Below are positions 1-8,005 of a DNA stretch of 35,469 nt, one piece after another; within the stretch, counting starts at the first letter, position 1; each line of letters starts with the position of its first letter. The stretch is from contig PFKE01000132.1 of assembly GCA_002784145.1 (NCBI GenBank), forward strand, positions 1-35,469. Direction: 5' to 3'. Position numbers and translations under genes: made by a program. The DNA is from Flavobacteriaceae bacterium CG_4_10_14_3_um_filter_33_47 (GTDB lineage: Bacteria > Bacteroidota > Bacteroidia > Flavobacteriales > Flavobacteriaceae). The notes beneath the pieces are model-generated. The model did not search any database. It had not been told where the DNA came from and worked only from the letters and a program-made list of their open reading frames with translations.

Positions 1-65
1 AAAAAGTTTTTTTAAGTCCTTGAGAATTGCGTATTTGAAAAATCTCTCCGATACCTGTCCAAATA

Positions 66-104
66 AAAAAGAGGCTGTCTTGACTTTTCAGACAGCCTCT
101 TTTT
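66..104 (-). terminator. Rho-independent terminator after groEL
   Basis: A 15-bp perfect inverted repeat (arms 66-80 and 90-104, core GAGGCTGTCT / AGACAGCCTC) has a 9-nt loop. It is flanked by A-run and T-run on its two sides, so it can work in both directions. It begins 25 bp past the groEL stop codon and closes the groES-groEL transcript. It may also stop a convergent transcript entering from the left edge. Confidence 0.9.
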
Positions 105-128
105 AATATCATCTATGGCCATTAGCCA

Positions 129-1775
<1,647 letters not shown>

Positions 1776-1876
1776 TTAAAATTTTAAACTCTCAAATATC
1801 AAATTCCAATTTTGGAACTTTTAAATTATCAAGAATGTTTTTGGAATTTATTTTTTTTATTTTTTGGAATTTGCAA

Positions 1877-2152
1877 TTATATAATTGCTAGGATGTCGCT
1901 TTCGCGCATAATTAAATAATCTTTACCATCAAGTTTTAATTCTGTGCCAGCATATTTACCATATAAAACAGTATCACCAACTTTTACAGTGATAGGCTCA
2001 TCTTTGGTGCCTTTTCCAGCAGCAACAACTTTACCTCTTTGTGGTTTTTCTTTAGCATTATCAGGAATAATAATTCCGGATGCTGTTTTAGTTTCAGCTT
2101 CAGCAGGTTCGATAAGAACTCTGTCTGCTAATGGTTTAATGTTTAAGCTCAT
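1877..2152 (-). CDS. groES: 10 kDa co-chaperonin GroES
   Basis: GroES is the heptameric lid of the GroEL chamber. The 91-residue protein matches the usual length. It has the N-terminal LKPLADRV-like segment (here [12 protein letters not shown]), the mobile-loop region around residues 18-32 ([17 protein letters not shown]) and the conserved C-terminal [13 protein letters not shown]. It is the first gene of the groES-groEL pair. A good Bacteroidota promoter lies about 80 bp upstream (positions 2232-2239 on the complement), just beyond the terminator of secG, so it is transcribed independently of the operon behind it. The stop codon sits inside a 16-bp perfect palindrome (1873-1888), whose meaning is unclear. 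Confidence 0.98.
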   Translation of the reverse strand: MSLNIKPLADRVLIEPAEAETKTASGIIIPDNAKEKPQRGKVVAAGKGTKDEPITVKVGDTVLYGKYAGTELKLDGKDYLIMRESDILAII

Positions 2153-2231
2153 TTGTTATATTATTTTAATTAATATTTGTTGTTTAACGGAATTGAATCT
2201 TTCTAAAACTGTGCCAATAGTTGTTGACTGA

Positions 2232-2258
2232 CAAACTTACAGTAACAAAAAATGCCAA
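2232..2258 (-). promoter_or_regulatory. groES promoter (Bacteroidota sigma-A type)
   Basis: On the minus strand TAAGTTTG (complement of 2232-2239) is an exact match to the TANNTTTG -7 element. A TTG lies 16 bp upstream (complement of 2256-2258), which is slightly shorter than the usual 17-23 bp spacing. The -33 TTG falls inside the secG terminator hairpin, so terminator and promoter overlap. The -7 match is seen directly; activity is inferred. Confidence 0.6.
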
Positions 2259-2279
2259 CTTAAATAGTTGGCATTTTTT
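2247..2279 (-). terminator. Rho-independent terminator after secG
   Basis: A 14-bp perfect stem (AAAAAATGCCAACT at 2247-2260 and its complement at 2266-2279) has a 5-nt loop. It lies 20 bp past the secG stop codon and has A and T runs on both sides, so it is bidirectional in form. It separates the secG operon from groESL. Confidence 0.9.
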
Positions 2280-2298
2280 GTTTTTTTATTGACAGCAT

Positions 2299-2652
2299 TT
2301 ATTGCACAGAATCTTTTGTTGTTGTAGCAGCATCTGTTGGTGTTTGAGCTGGTACTGCAGGTATAGATGTTGTCGTTTCGTCAGCATCCAATGCTTTTGA
2401 ATCGGCATTATTAGAGCCTCTGTTGATGGCAACATTAGATAATAATATTAATGCTAATAATAAGGTGGCTAAGGTCCAAGTGCTTTTGTCTAAAAAGTCA
2501 GTTGTTTTTTTAACACCACCTAATTGTTGTGTGCCACCTCCGCCAAAAGACGATGATAATCCTCCACCTTTTGGGTTTTGTACCATAATCACCACGACTA
2601 ATAAAAAGGCTACTGCAACAATTAAAACTAAAAATATTGTAAACGTACTCAT
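2299..2652 (-). CDS. secG: Preprotein translocase subunit SecG
   Basis: SecG is the small accessory subunit of the SecYEG inner-membrane channel. The 117-residue product shows two membrane segments (about residues 3-24 and 57-76) separated by the conserved cytoplasmic loop QNPKGGGLSSSFGGGG, the family hallmark. The acidic, Thr/Ala-rich tail after residue 80 is longer than in E. coli but common in Bacteroidota. Its ATG overlaps the TAA of the upstream gene by one base (TAATG), which implies translational coupling with the TPR-like protein. It is the last gene of the operon and is followed by a strong terminator. Confidence 0.95.
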   Translation of the reverse strand: MSTFTIFLVLIVAVAFLLVVVIMVQNPKGGGLSSSFGGGGTQQLGGVKKTTDFLDKSTWTLATLLLALILLSNVAINRGSNNADSKALDADETTTSIPAVPAQTPTDAATTTKDSVQ

Positions 2653-3593
2653 TATTCTTTATTGTTTTGTTCTTGTAATTGTTCTACTGCTTTAATTTGG
2701 ATTGCAAAGAAACTACTTTTTTCTGGATATTTCAAACTTAATATCTTATAAGATTGAATTGCTTTTTTATAGTTTTTTTGCTCTACATATATACGAGCTA
2801 AGGTCTCTGTCATTAGCTCTTCTGGTTGTATTAAATGAACTTTGGCTAGATTCTGCGTTGATAAGTTTGGTTTTGAAGGATTTATCTTTGGGTTTTTTGC
2901 AATAAACTCGTCAATTAATTTAAACTTTTCATGCCTTTCAGTTTGTGATGTATTTTTTATGGTTGAGTTGTTTTCAGCTTCTTTATCATCACGCTTTATG
3001 GTTTTTAAACTCGCAAGTTTTAACCATTCATGAAATGAATGTGTTTCACGTTTGTTAAATTCCAAAGGTTTTCCTAAGTGCAGAATATCTTCTGCAGAAA
3101 CTTCTTGTGTTTTTGTTTCTGAAGTTACGTTTTCAATGGTTTCAGAATCATCCAATAAAAAATTTGTTGTTTTTTGGCGCTCAAATTTTGGTTGGAACAG
3201 TGATGGGTCTAATGATTGTAAGTTGCTTGTAATGTCTTGATTAGAAGTCTCATCAATGATTATTCTTTTGTTGATGGAAATATCCTCAACCGTAACACCC
3301 ATATCATGTAAATGTTCAGTATTGGTTTTAATAACCTGTGATATTTCATTTTGATTAAAAACATCTGAAGTTATAAAATCAAATAAAATACTTCTATCGG
3401 TTGTGTAAGCTGCTGTTGTTTTAAGTTCTTGATTGTATTTAAAACTTTCTTGATTTTTTAATCCTTTAAGATAGATGGCTCTGGCAGATTGAAAATATGG
3501 AAATTGATTGATGATAGATTTCACGTCTTCAGTTTGTTTGGGCGTTACCGTTTCTGGTTTTTGAAGTAAGTATGTGAAATTTTTATTATTCAT
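2652..3593 (-). CDS. Conserved flavobacterial protein with C-terminal TPR-like helices
   Basis: I do not recognise a named function. The 313-residue protein has no signal peptide or membrane segment. The N-terminal part (about 1-80) contains a conserved-looking stretch with FPYFQSARAIYLKGLKNQ. The middle (about 110-225) is polar and low in complexity. The C-terminal 60 residues (ETLARIYVEQKNYKKAIQSY, then KYPEKSSFFAIQI) look like one or two TPR helices, suggesting a protein-binding role. It lies between the LptE-like lipoprotein (37 bp upstream) and secG, whose start overlaps its stop. It is therefore part of an envelope-related operon and probably cytoplasmic. Confidence 0.8.
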   Translation of the reverse strand: MNNKNFTYLLQKPETVTPKQTEDVKSIINQFPYFQSARAIYLKGLKNQESFKYNQELKTTAAYTTDRSILFDFITSDVFNQNEISQVIKTNTEHLHDMGVTVEDISINKRIIIDETSNQDITSNLQSLDPSLFQPKFERQKTTNFLLDDSETIENVTSETKTQEVSAEDILHLGKPLEFNKRETHSFHEWLKLASLKTIKRDDKEAENNSTIKNTSQTERHEKFKLIDEFIAKNPKINPSKPNLSTQNLAKVHLIQPEELMTETLARIYVEQKNYKKAIQSYKILSLKYPEKSSFFAIQIKAVEQLQEQNNKE

Positions 3594-3630
3594 GGTTCCC
3601 TTTTTGGATGCTAATCAAAGCTAAATAGTA

Positions 3631-4137
3631 TTACCATTTGGCTAATGATGCATTAAAAATGTCTTGGGTTATGCGTTCAAATATTTCTGCAATGGCCGTG
3701 TCTTTTATACCACCTATAAGTTGAGAACTGCCTGCATAGTCATAAAAAAATGAAAAGGTTTGATCAAACTCAGCTTCTTCATCATGTTTGTCGTAAAAAT
3801 GAACTTTTACGCCTATCGTTAATCTGTTTTGAGCAGCAGTATTTGCTGATGTTGCTGTAGTTGGTGATATTCTGTATTGTGTAATTTCGCCTTCGTAAAC
3901 TAAATCACCATTGGATTTTACTAAACTTAAATTGGTCTGGTTTTGCAATAAATCAATGAGCGCATTGGTAAAATCTCTATCCAAACCAGGCTCAACTAAA
4001 ATGGCATTATTTTGAAAATAATTAACCTGAAAAGTTTTGGTCTCTGAGCCAACGGATGCACCGGTAAACGAGTAAGCTCCGCAACTAATAACAAGTATAG
4101 AAGAGAGTAAAAGAACTATATAATGTGCTATTTTCAT
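3631..4137 (-). CDS. lptE: LptE-family lipoprotein (LPS assembly)
   Basis: LptE is the outer-membrane lipoprotein that plugs LptD and helps insert lipopolysaccharide into the outer leaflet. The protein starts MKIAHYIVLLLSSILVISCG, a lipoprotein signal with lipobox VIS-C, followed by AYSFTGASVG, typical of the Bacteroidota LptE family. The mature part (about 150 residues) contains the LPS-assembly-type region LVYEGEITQYRISPTTATS and a C-terminal GIKDTAIAEIFERITQDIFN helix. An in-frame ATG 24 bp upstream (4161) would add eight residues. I prefer the inner start because it gives a compact signal peptide. The gene follows the sigma-54 activator by about 35 bp and precedes the TPR-like gene. Sequence identity with E. 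coli LptE is low in this group, so the call rests on the N-terminal pattern and the operon. Confidence 0.82.
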   Translation of the reverse strand: MKIAHYIVLLLSSILVISCGAYSFTGASVGSETKTFQVNYFQNNAILVEPGLDRDFTNALIDLLQNQTNLSLVKSNGDLVYEGEITQYRISPTTATSANTAAQNRLTIGVKVHFYDKHDEEAEFDQTFSFFYDYAGSSQLIGGIKDTAIAEIFERITQDIFNASLAKW

Positions 4138-4172
4138 GTGAAATAATTTAGATACTCTCATTAAACTAAAAT

Positions 4173-5435
4173 TTACAAATCATATTGTTTAATCTTTCTG
4201 TATAAGGTGCGTTCACTTATGCCTAATTCTTCAGCTGCTAATTTACGCTTTCCGTGGTGACGTTCAAGAGATTTTTTAATTAATTCCAATTCTTTGTCGT
4301 GTAAAGAAAGGGTTTCTTCTTCTTCAATCTCTTCGGCAAAATGATATTTGTCTTGGTTGTTGAAGGTTTCTTGTTTTTGGGTGTTATGTTCTGGAATTGA
4401 TAATACTTCTGGTTCGTCAATGGCTTCTTCAAAATCTGTCTCATCATTCGAACCGTAAATTTTTTGAATCAATCCTTGCTGCTCTTTTTCAACGTCTTTA
4501 GTGTTGCCCTTTTTCATGAGCTCCATGGTAAGCTTTTTCAAATCGTTCAAATCACTTTTCATATCAAAGAGTACTTTGTAAAGTATTTCGCGTTCACTGC
4601 TAAAATCTGAATCTGATTTAGAATGTTTAATAACCGCGGGCAAATTACTTCCAGAAGTGGGTAAATAGCCCTTTAAAGTTTCGGAAGTGATGGATCTATT
4701 TTGTTCAAGTACGGATATTTGTTCGGCAATGTTGCGTAATTGACGAATATTTCCGCTCCAGCGATGTTTTAAAAGCACTTCAATAGCATCATCGGTTAAT
4801 TTAATAGTTGGCATTTTATATTTCAAAGCAAAATCGCTTGCAAATTTTCTAAACAATAAATGAATGTCTTCTTGACGTTCTCTTAAAGGAGGCAAATGAA
4901 TATCAACGGTACTTAATCGATAATATAAATCTTCTCTAAATTGATCTTTTTTGATAGCTTCAAACATGTTGGCGTTGGTAGCGGCTACTATACGAACATC
5001 CGTTTTTTGAACCTTACTGGATCCTACTTTTAAAAATTCACCATTCTCCAGAACTCTTAATAAGCGTACTTGGGTTGTTAAGGGCAATTCGCCAACTTCA
5101 TCAAGAAAAATGGTTCCGCCATCGGCTACTTCAAAATAGCCTTCACGGGTTTGTGTAGCGCCAGTAAAAGATCCTTTTTCATGACCAAATAATTCGCTAT
5201 CAATGGTACCTTCTGGTATGGCACCACAGTTTACAGCAATATATTTTCCGTGTTTTCTGTGTGATAATTGATGGATAATTTTTGGAATACTTTCTTTCCC
5301 AACACCACTTTCGCCAGTTACCAACACAGAAATATCTGTAGGTGCCACTTGAATGGCTTTTTCAATGGCACGGTTAAGCGTTGGTGTATTTCCTATAATT
5401 CCAAAACGTTGTTTTATAACTTGAACAGATTCCAT
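4173..5435 (-). CDS. Sigma-54-dependent transcriptional activator lacking a receiver domain
   Basis: This is a bacterial enhancer-binding protein that would remodel RNA polymerase carrying sigma-54 by ATP hydrolysis. The 420-residue product starts almost directly with the AAA+ domain. Walker A is GESGVGKE at 41-48, the sigma-54 contact loop GSFTGA is at 88-93 (Ser in place of the commoner Ala of GAFTGA), and Walker B is TIFLDEV at 108-114. After residue about 255 comes an acidic, low-complexity linker, then a Fis-type helix-turn-helix at about 376-420 (AAEELGISERTLYRKIKQYD). There is no N-terminal response-regulator, GAF or PAS domain, so activity must be controlled another way, perhaps by abundance. 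A 7-bp tandem repeat ends only a few bases upstream of its ATG. The gene sits between miaB and lptE. Confidence 0.93.
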   Translation of the reverse strand: MESVQVIKQRFGIIGNTPTLNRAIEKAIQVAPTDISVLVTGESGVGKESIPKIIHQLSHRKHGKYIAVNCGAIPEGTIDSELFGHEKGSFTGATQTREGYFEVADGGTIFLDEVGELPLTTQVRLLRVLENGEFLKVGSSKVQKTDVRIVAATNANMFEAIKKDQFREDLYYRLSTVDIHLPPLRERQEDIHLLFRKFASDFALKYKMPTIKLTDDAIEVLLKHRWSGNIRQLRNIAEQISVLEQNRSITSETLKGYLPTSGSNLPAVIKHSKSDSDFSSEREILYKVLFDMKSDLNDLKKLTMELMKKGNTKDVEKEQQGLIQKIYGSNDETDFEEAIDEPEVLSIPEHNTQKQETFNNQDKYHFAEEIEEEETLSLHDKELELIKKSLERHHGKRKLAAEELGISERTLYRKIKQYDL

Positions 5436-5439
5436 TTAT

Positions 5440-5493
5440 AAAGTTAAAAGTTAAAAGTTAAAAGTTAAAAGTTGAAAGTTAAAAGTTGAAAGT
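5440..5493. repeat. Heptanucleotide tandem repeat (AAAAGTT)n upstream of the sigma-54 activator
   Basis: About 7.7 copies of the unit AAAAGTT (two copies, and a partial one, start with G) fill the gap between the miaB stop and the start codon of the regulator. On the minus strand the array reads AACTTTT repeated and ends about 5 nt before the ATG, so it makes up the translation-initiation region of that gene. Such 7-bp arrays recur in flavobacterial intergenic DNA. Copy-number change would alter the leader length in 7-bp steps. Confidence 0.92.
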
Positions 5494-5531
5494 GATTTGT
5501 AAACCTATGGTAAGTCATCATTAATTTTGAA

Positions 5532-6980
5532 TTAAGCATTATTAATTGAATAACCAACGGCTTCACCTATAAGCGTTGCACTGGTACAATCTGTTACCTT
5601 AACATTCACAAAATCACCTATGTTGTAATGCTCTTTTGGGAATACAACTACGGTGCTTTGTGGATTTCTCCCAGACCAATGAGCTTTTGATTTTTTGGAC
5701 GATTTTTCAATTAAAACTTCAACTGTTTTACCTAAAAATTGCTCTGTTCTATATTGACTGTGTTTTTGTTGTAAAGCCACAATTTCAGCAAGACGACGTT
5801 TTTTAGTTTCTTCAGGCACATCATCATCCATTTTGCGCTCCGCCAATGTTCCTGGTCTTTCAGAATAGGCAAACATATAGCCAAAATGATAGATTACATG
5901 ATCCATTAAGCTCAAGGTCTCTTGGTGGTCTTCTTCGGTTTCCGTTGGAAATCCTACAATCATATCTTGACTTATGCCACAATCTGGAATTATTTTTCTA
6001 ATGTTATCAATCAATTCAAAATAGTCCTCGCGGGTATGCTGCCGGTTCATTTCTTTTAAAATGCGGTTGCTGCCACTTTGAACAGGCAAATGAATGTAAT
6101 TGCAAATATTTTCATACTGAGACATCGTTTTAACGACATCCATCGTCATATCTTGTGGATTTGATGTTGAGAAACGAATACGCATTTTTGGTTGGGCTTT
6201 GGCGCACATTTCCAATAAGTTGGAGAAACTAATAGCGGTAGCTTTTTGAATGTCTGAGGCTTTATCAAAATCTTTTTTCAATCCGCCACCATACCAAAGG
6301 TAACTGTCAACATTTTGACCAAGAAGGGTAACTTCTTTAAATCCTTTGCGCCATAAATCATTCACCTCTTCAAGAATACTTTGTGGGTCTCTGCTGCGTT
6401 CTCTTCCTCTGGTAAATGGCACCACACAAAAGGTACACATATTATCGCATCCACGCGTAATGGATACAAACGCTGTAACACCGTTGGAGTTTAATCTAAC
6501 AGGAGAAATATCGCCGTAAGTTTCATCTTTTGAAAGCATGACATTGATGGCATCTCTTCCTTCTTCAACCTCATTTAAAAGATTTGGTAAATCTTTATAA
6601 GCATCAGGTCCAACAACAAGATCCACAATTTTTTCTTCTTCTAAAAATTTACTTTTTAACCGTTCTGCCATGCAACCCAAAACACCAACCTTCATTCTTG
6701 GGTTAATTTTTTTAACAGCATTATACTTTTCTAGGCGTTTTCTAACGGTTTGTTCTGCTTTATCTCTAATAGAACAGGTATTCACTAACACTAAATCGGC
6801 GTCTTCCAAATGCTGTGTGGTATTGTAACCATTGTTTATTAAAATAGAAGCTACAATTTCACTATCGCTAAAGTTCATGGCGCAGCCGTAACTTTCAATA
6901 AAAAGCTTTTTAGTATTTTCTTTTTTTTGTTCTAATATAATAGATTCGCCTTGTTTATTTTCGTCTATAATCTTTTCCAT
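5532..6980 (-). CDS. miaB: tRNA-2-methylthio-N6-dimethylallyladenosine synthase MiaB
   Basis: MiaB is a radical-SAM methylthiotransferase that adds the 2-methylthio group to i6A37 of tRNAs reading UNN codons. The 482-residue protein has all three parts of the family. The N-terminal UPF0004 domain carries cluster-ligand cysteines C33 (SYGCAMNFSDSE), C69 (NTCSIRDKAE) and C103 (LGCMAER). The radical-SAM motif CxxxCxxC is at C178, C182 and C185. A C-terminal TRAM domain follows at about 408-478. The N-terminal 25 residues are a polar extension. A strong sigma-A promoter lies about 37 bp upstream. It is probably the first gene of the minus-strand cluster, with the regulator starting 96 bp after its stop. 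Confidence 0.97.
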   Translation of the reverse strand: MEKIIDENKQGESIILEQKKENTKKLFIESYGCAMNFSDSEIVASILINNGYNTTQHLEDADLVLVNTCSIRDKAEQTVRKRLEKYNAVKKINPRMKVGVLGCMAERLKSKFLEEEKIVDLVVGPDAYKDLPNLLNEVEEGRDAINVMLSKDETYGDISPVRLNSNGVTAFVSITRGCDNMCTFCVVPFTRGRERSRDPQSILEEVNDLWRKGFKEVTLLGQNVDSYLWYGGGLKKDFDKASDIQKATAISFSNLLEMCAKAQPKMRIRFSTSNPQDMTMDVVKTMSQYENICNYIHLPVQSGSNRILKEMNRQHTREDYFELIDNIRKIIPDCGISQDMIVGFPTETEEDHQETLSLMDHVIYHFGYMFAYSERPGTLAERKMDDDVPEETKKRRLAEIVALQQKHSQYRTEQFLGKTVEVLIEKSSKKSKAHWSGRNPQSTVVVFPKEHYNIGDFVNVKVTDCTSATLIGEAVGYSINNA

Positions 6981-7016
6981 AATGTACTTGTAGAAATCAA
7001 AAAGTCAATAAGTGTG

Positions 7017-7049
7017 CAAAGATATGATTAATTTATGTTTTGTGACAAA
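7017..7049 (-). promoter_or_regulatory. miaB promoter (Bacteroidota sigma-A type)
   Basis: The complement of 7017-7024 reads TATCTTTG, an exact TANNTTTG -7 element. The complement of 7046-7049 reads TTTG, the -33 element, 21 bp upstream. The predicted start of transcription is about 30 nt before the miaB ATG. This is one of the cleanest matches in the window. Confidence 0.75.
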
Positions 7050-7130
7050 GTGGCAGACGTAAAATTGTATTAAAATTGTGATATATATGATAAACTATTT
7101 ACTTTTAACCAAACCAAAAAAAAATAAAAA

Positions 7131-7901
7131 ATGAATGATGTTACCCATATTTTAGAAAAAATTAAGAGTGCAAAGGCTTTGGATTTTGGAGATATATTCA
7201 ATAAGTCTATTGAGTTGTATAAAAAGAGTTGGTTATATGGATTTTTGTTTCAAATTTTTGTTTTAATAGTTACCATGCCCTTTATCATTGTTTTATATGT
7301 TCCTTTTTTAATGGCTATCATTGCTGAGTCTGAAAAAGGAAATGTAAATCCTGATGTTTTTGAAACCTTGTTTGCAGGTTTTACAGGATTGTATCTTGTG
7401 TTTTTTATTTTAGGTATTTTGGCAGCTACGGTATTTCAACTAGCACTTCAGGCTGCTTTTTTTAGAATGATTAAGAACATTGATTATGGTATGGAAGTTA
7501 AGGTTAATGACTTATTTTATTTTTTGAAGGGACGTTTTTTTGGTAGCGTTACGTGGCTTACACTCGCTATTATTGGTATTTCAATTGTGGCGGCGTTACT
7601 ATGCTATTTACCATTAATATATGCCATCATTCCATTGTCATTTTTTACCATTGTGTTCGCTTTTAATTCTGAAATGTCTATTGGAGATATTGTAAAAGTT
7701 AGTTTTAATTTAGGAACTAAAAAATGGTTCATTTCTTTTGGGTTATTTTTTGTTACCTACTTAATCGTTGTTTTTTTAACCTTATTAACTTGTGGAATAG
7801 GATCGTTGTTTTTATCGCCTTTTATTTATTTGCCTTTTTATTTTGTGTATAAACAAGTGGTAGGTTTCGAAGAAAATAATCCTGTGGATTTAGTCGAATA
7901 A
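7131..7901 (+). CDS. Polytopic integral membrane protein of unknown function
   Basis: The 256-residue protein has a short cytoplasmic start containing DFGDIFNKSIELYKKSW (about residues 18-34). About six hydrophobic segments follow in pairs (roughly 36-65, 82-112, 138-178 and 198-240). There are no catalytic motifs or cysteine pairs that I can use. The opening motif followed by paired helices resembles the large group of Bacteroidota membrane proteins sometimes mislabelled as beta-carotene monooxygenase. I would not assign that activity. It is divergently oriented from miaB with a 150-bp gap, and topA starts 105 bp downstream behind its own promoter, so it is probably a single-gene unit. Confidence 0.85.
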   Translation: MNDVTHILEKIKSAKALDFGDIFNKSIELYKKSWLYGFLFQIFVLIVTMPFIIVLYVPFLMAIIAESEKGNVNPDVFETLFAGFTGLYLVFFILGILAATVFQLALQAAFFRMIKNIDYGMEVKVNDLFYFLKGRFFGSVTWLTLAIIGISIVAALLCYLPLIYAIIPLSFFTIVFAFNSEMSIGDIVKVSFNLGTKKWFISFGLFFVTYLIVVFLTLLTCGIGSLFLSPFIYLPFYFVYKQVVGFEENNPVDLVE

Positions 7902-7978
7902 ACACCATTTGCATTAAATTTTTCTGATGTGAAAAAACAGTTAATCCATAAAATTAGGCACATAAACTTTTTTTCCTA

Positions 7979-7986
7979 TACATTTG
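7979..7986 (+). promoter_or_regulatory. -7 element of the topA promoter
   Basis: TACATTTG is an exact match to TANNTTTG and lies 19 bp before the topA ATG, giving a short leader of roughly a dozen bases. No clear TTG is present at -33; TTAGG at 7954 is the nearest candidate. Confidence 0.5.
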
Positions 7987-8005
7987 TAGCTTCAAAAAAT
8001 GACGT

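Noticed and set aside
2-106. Open plus-strand frame at the left edge that could be the end of an upstream gene
   Set aside because: It runs through the groEL terminator hairpin and encodes no recognisable sequence. The edge is too short to judge.
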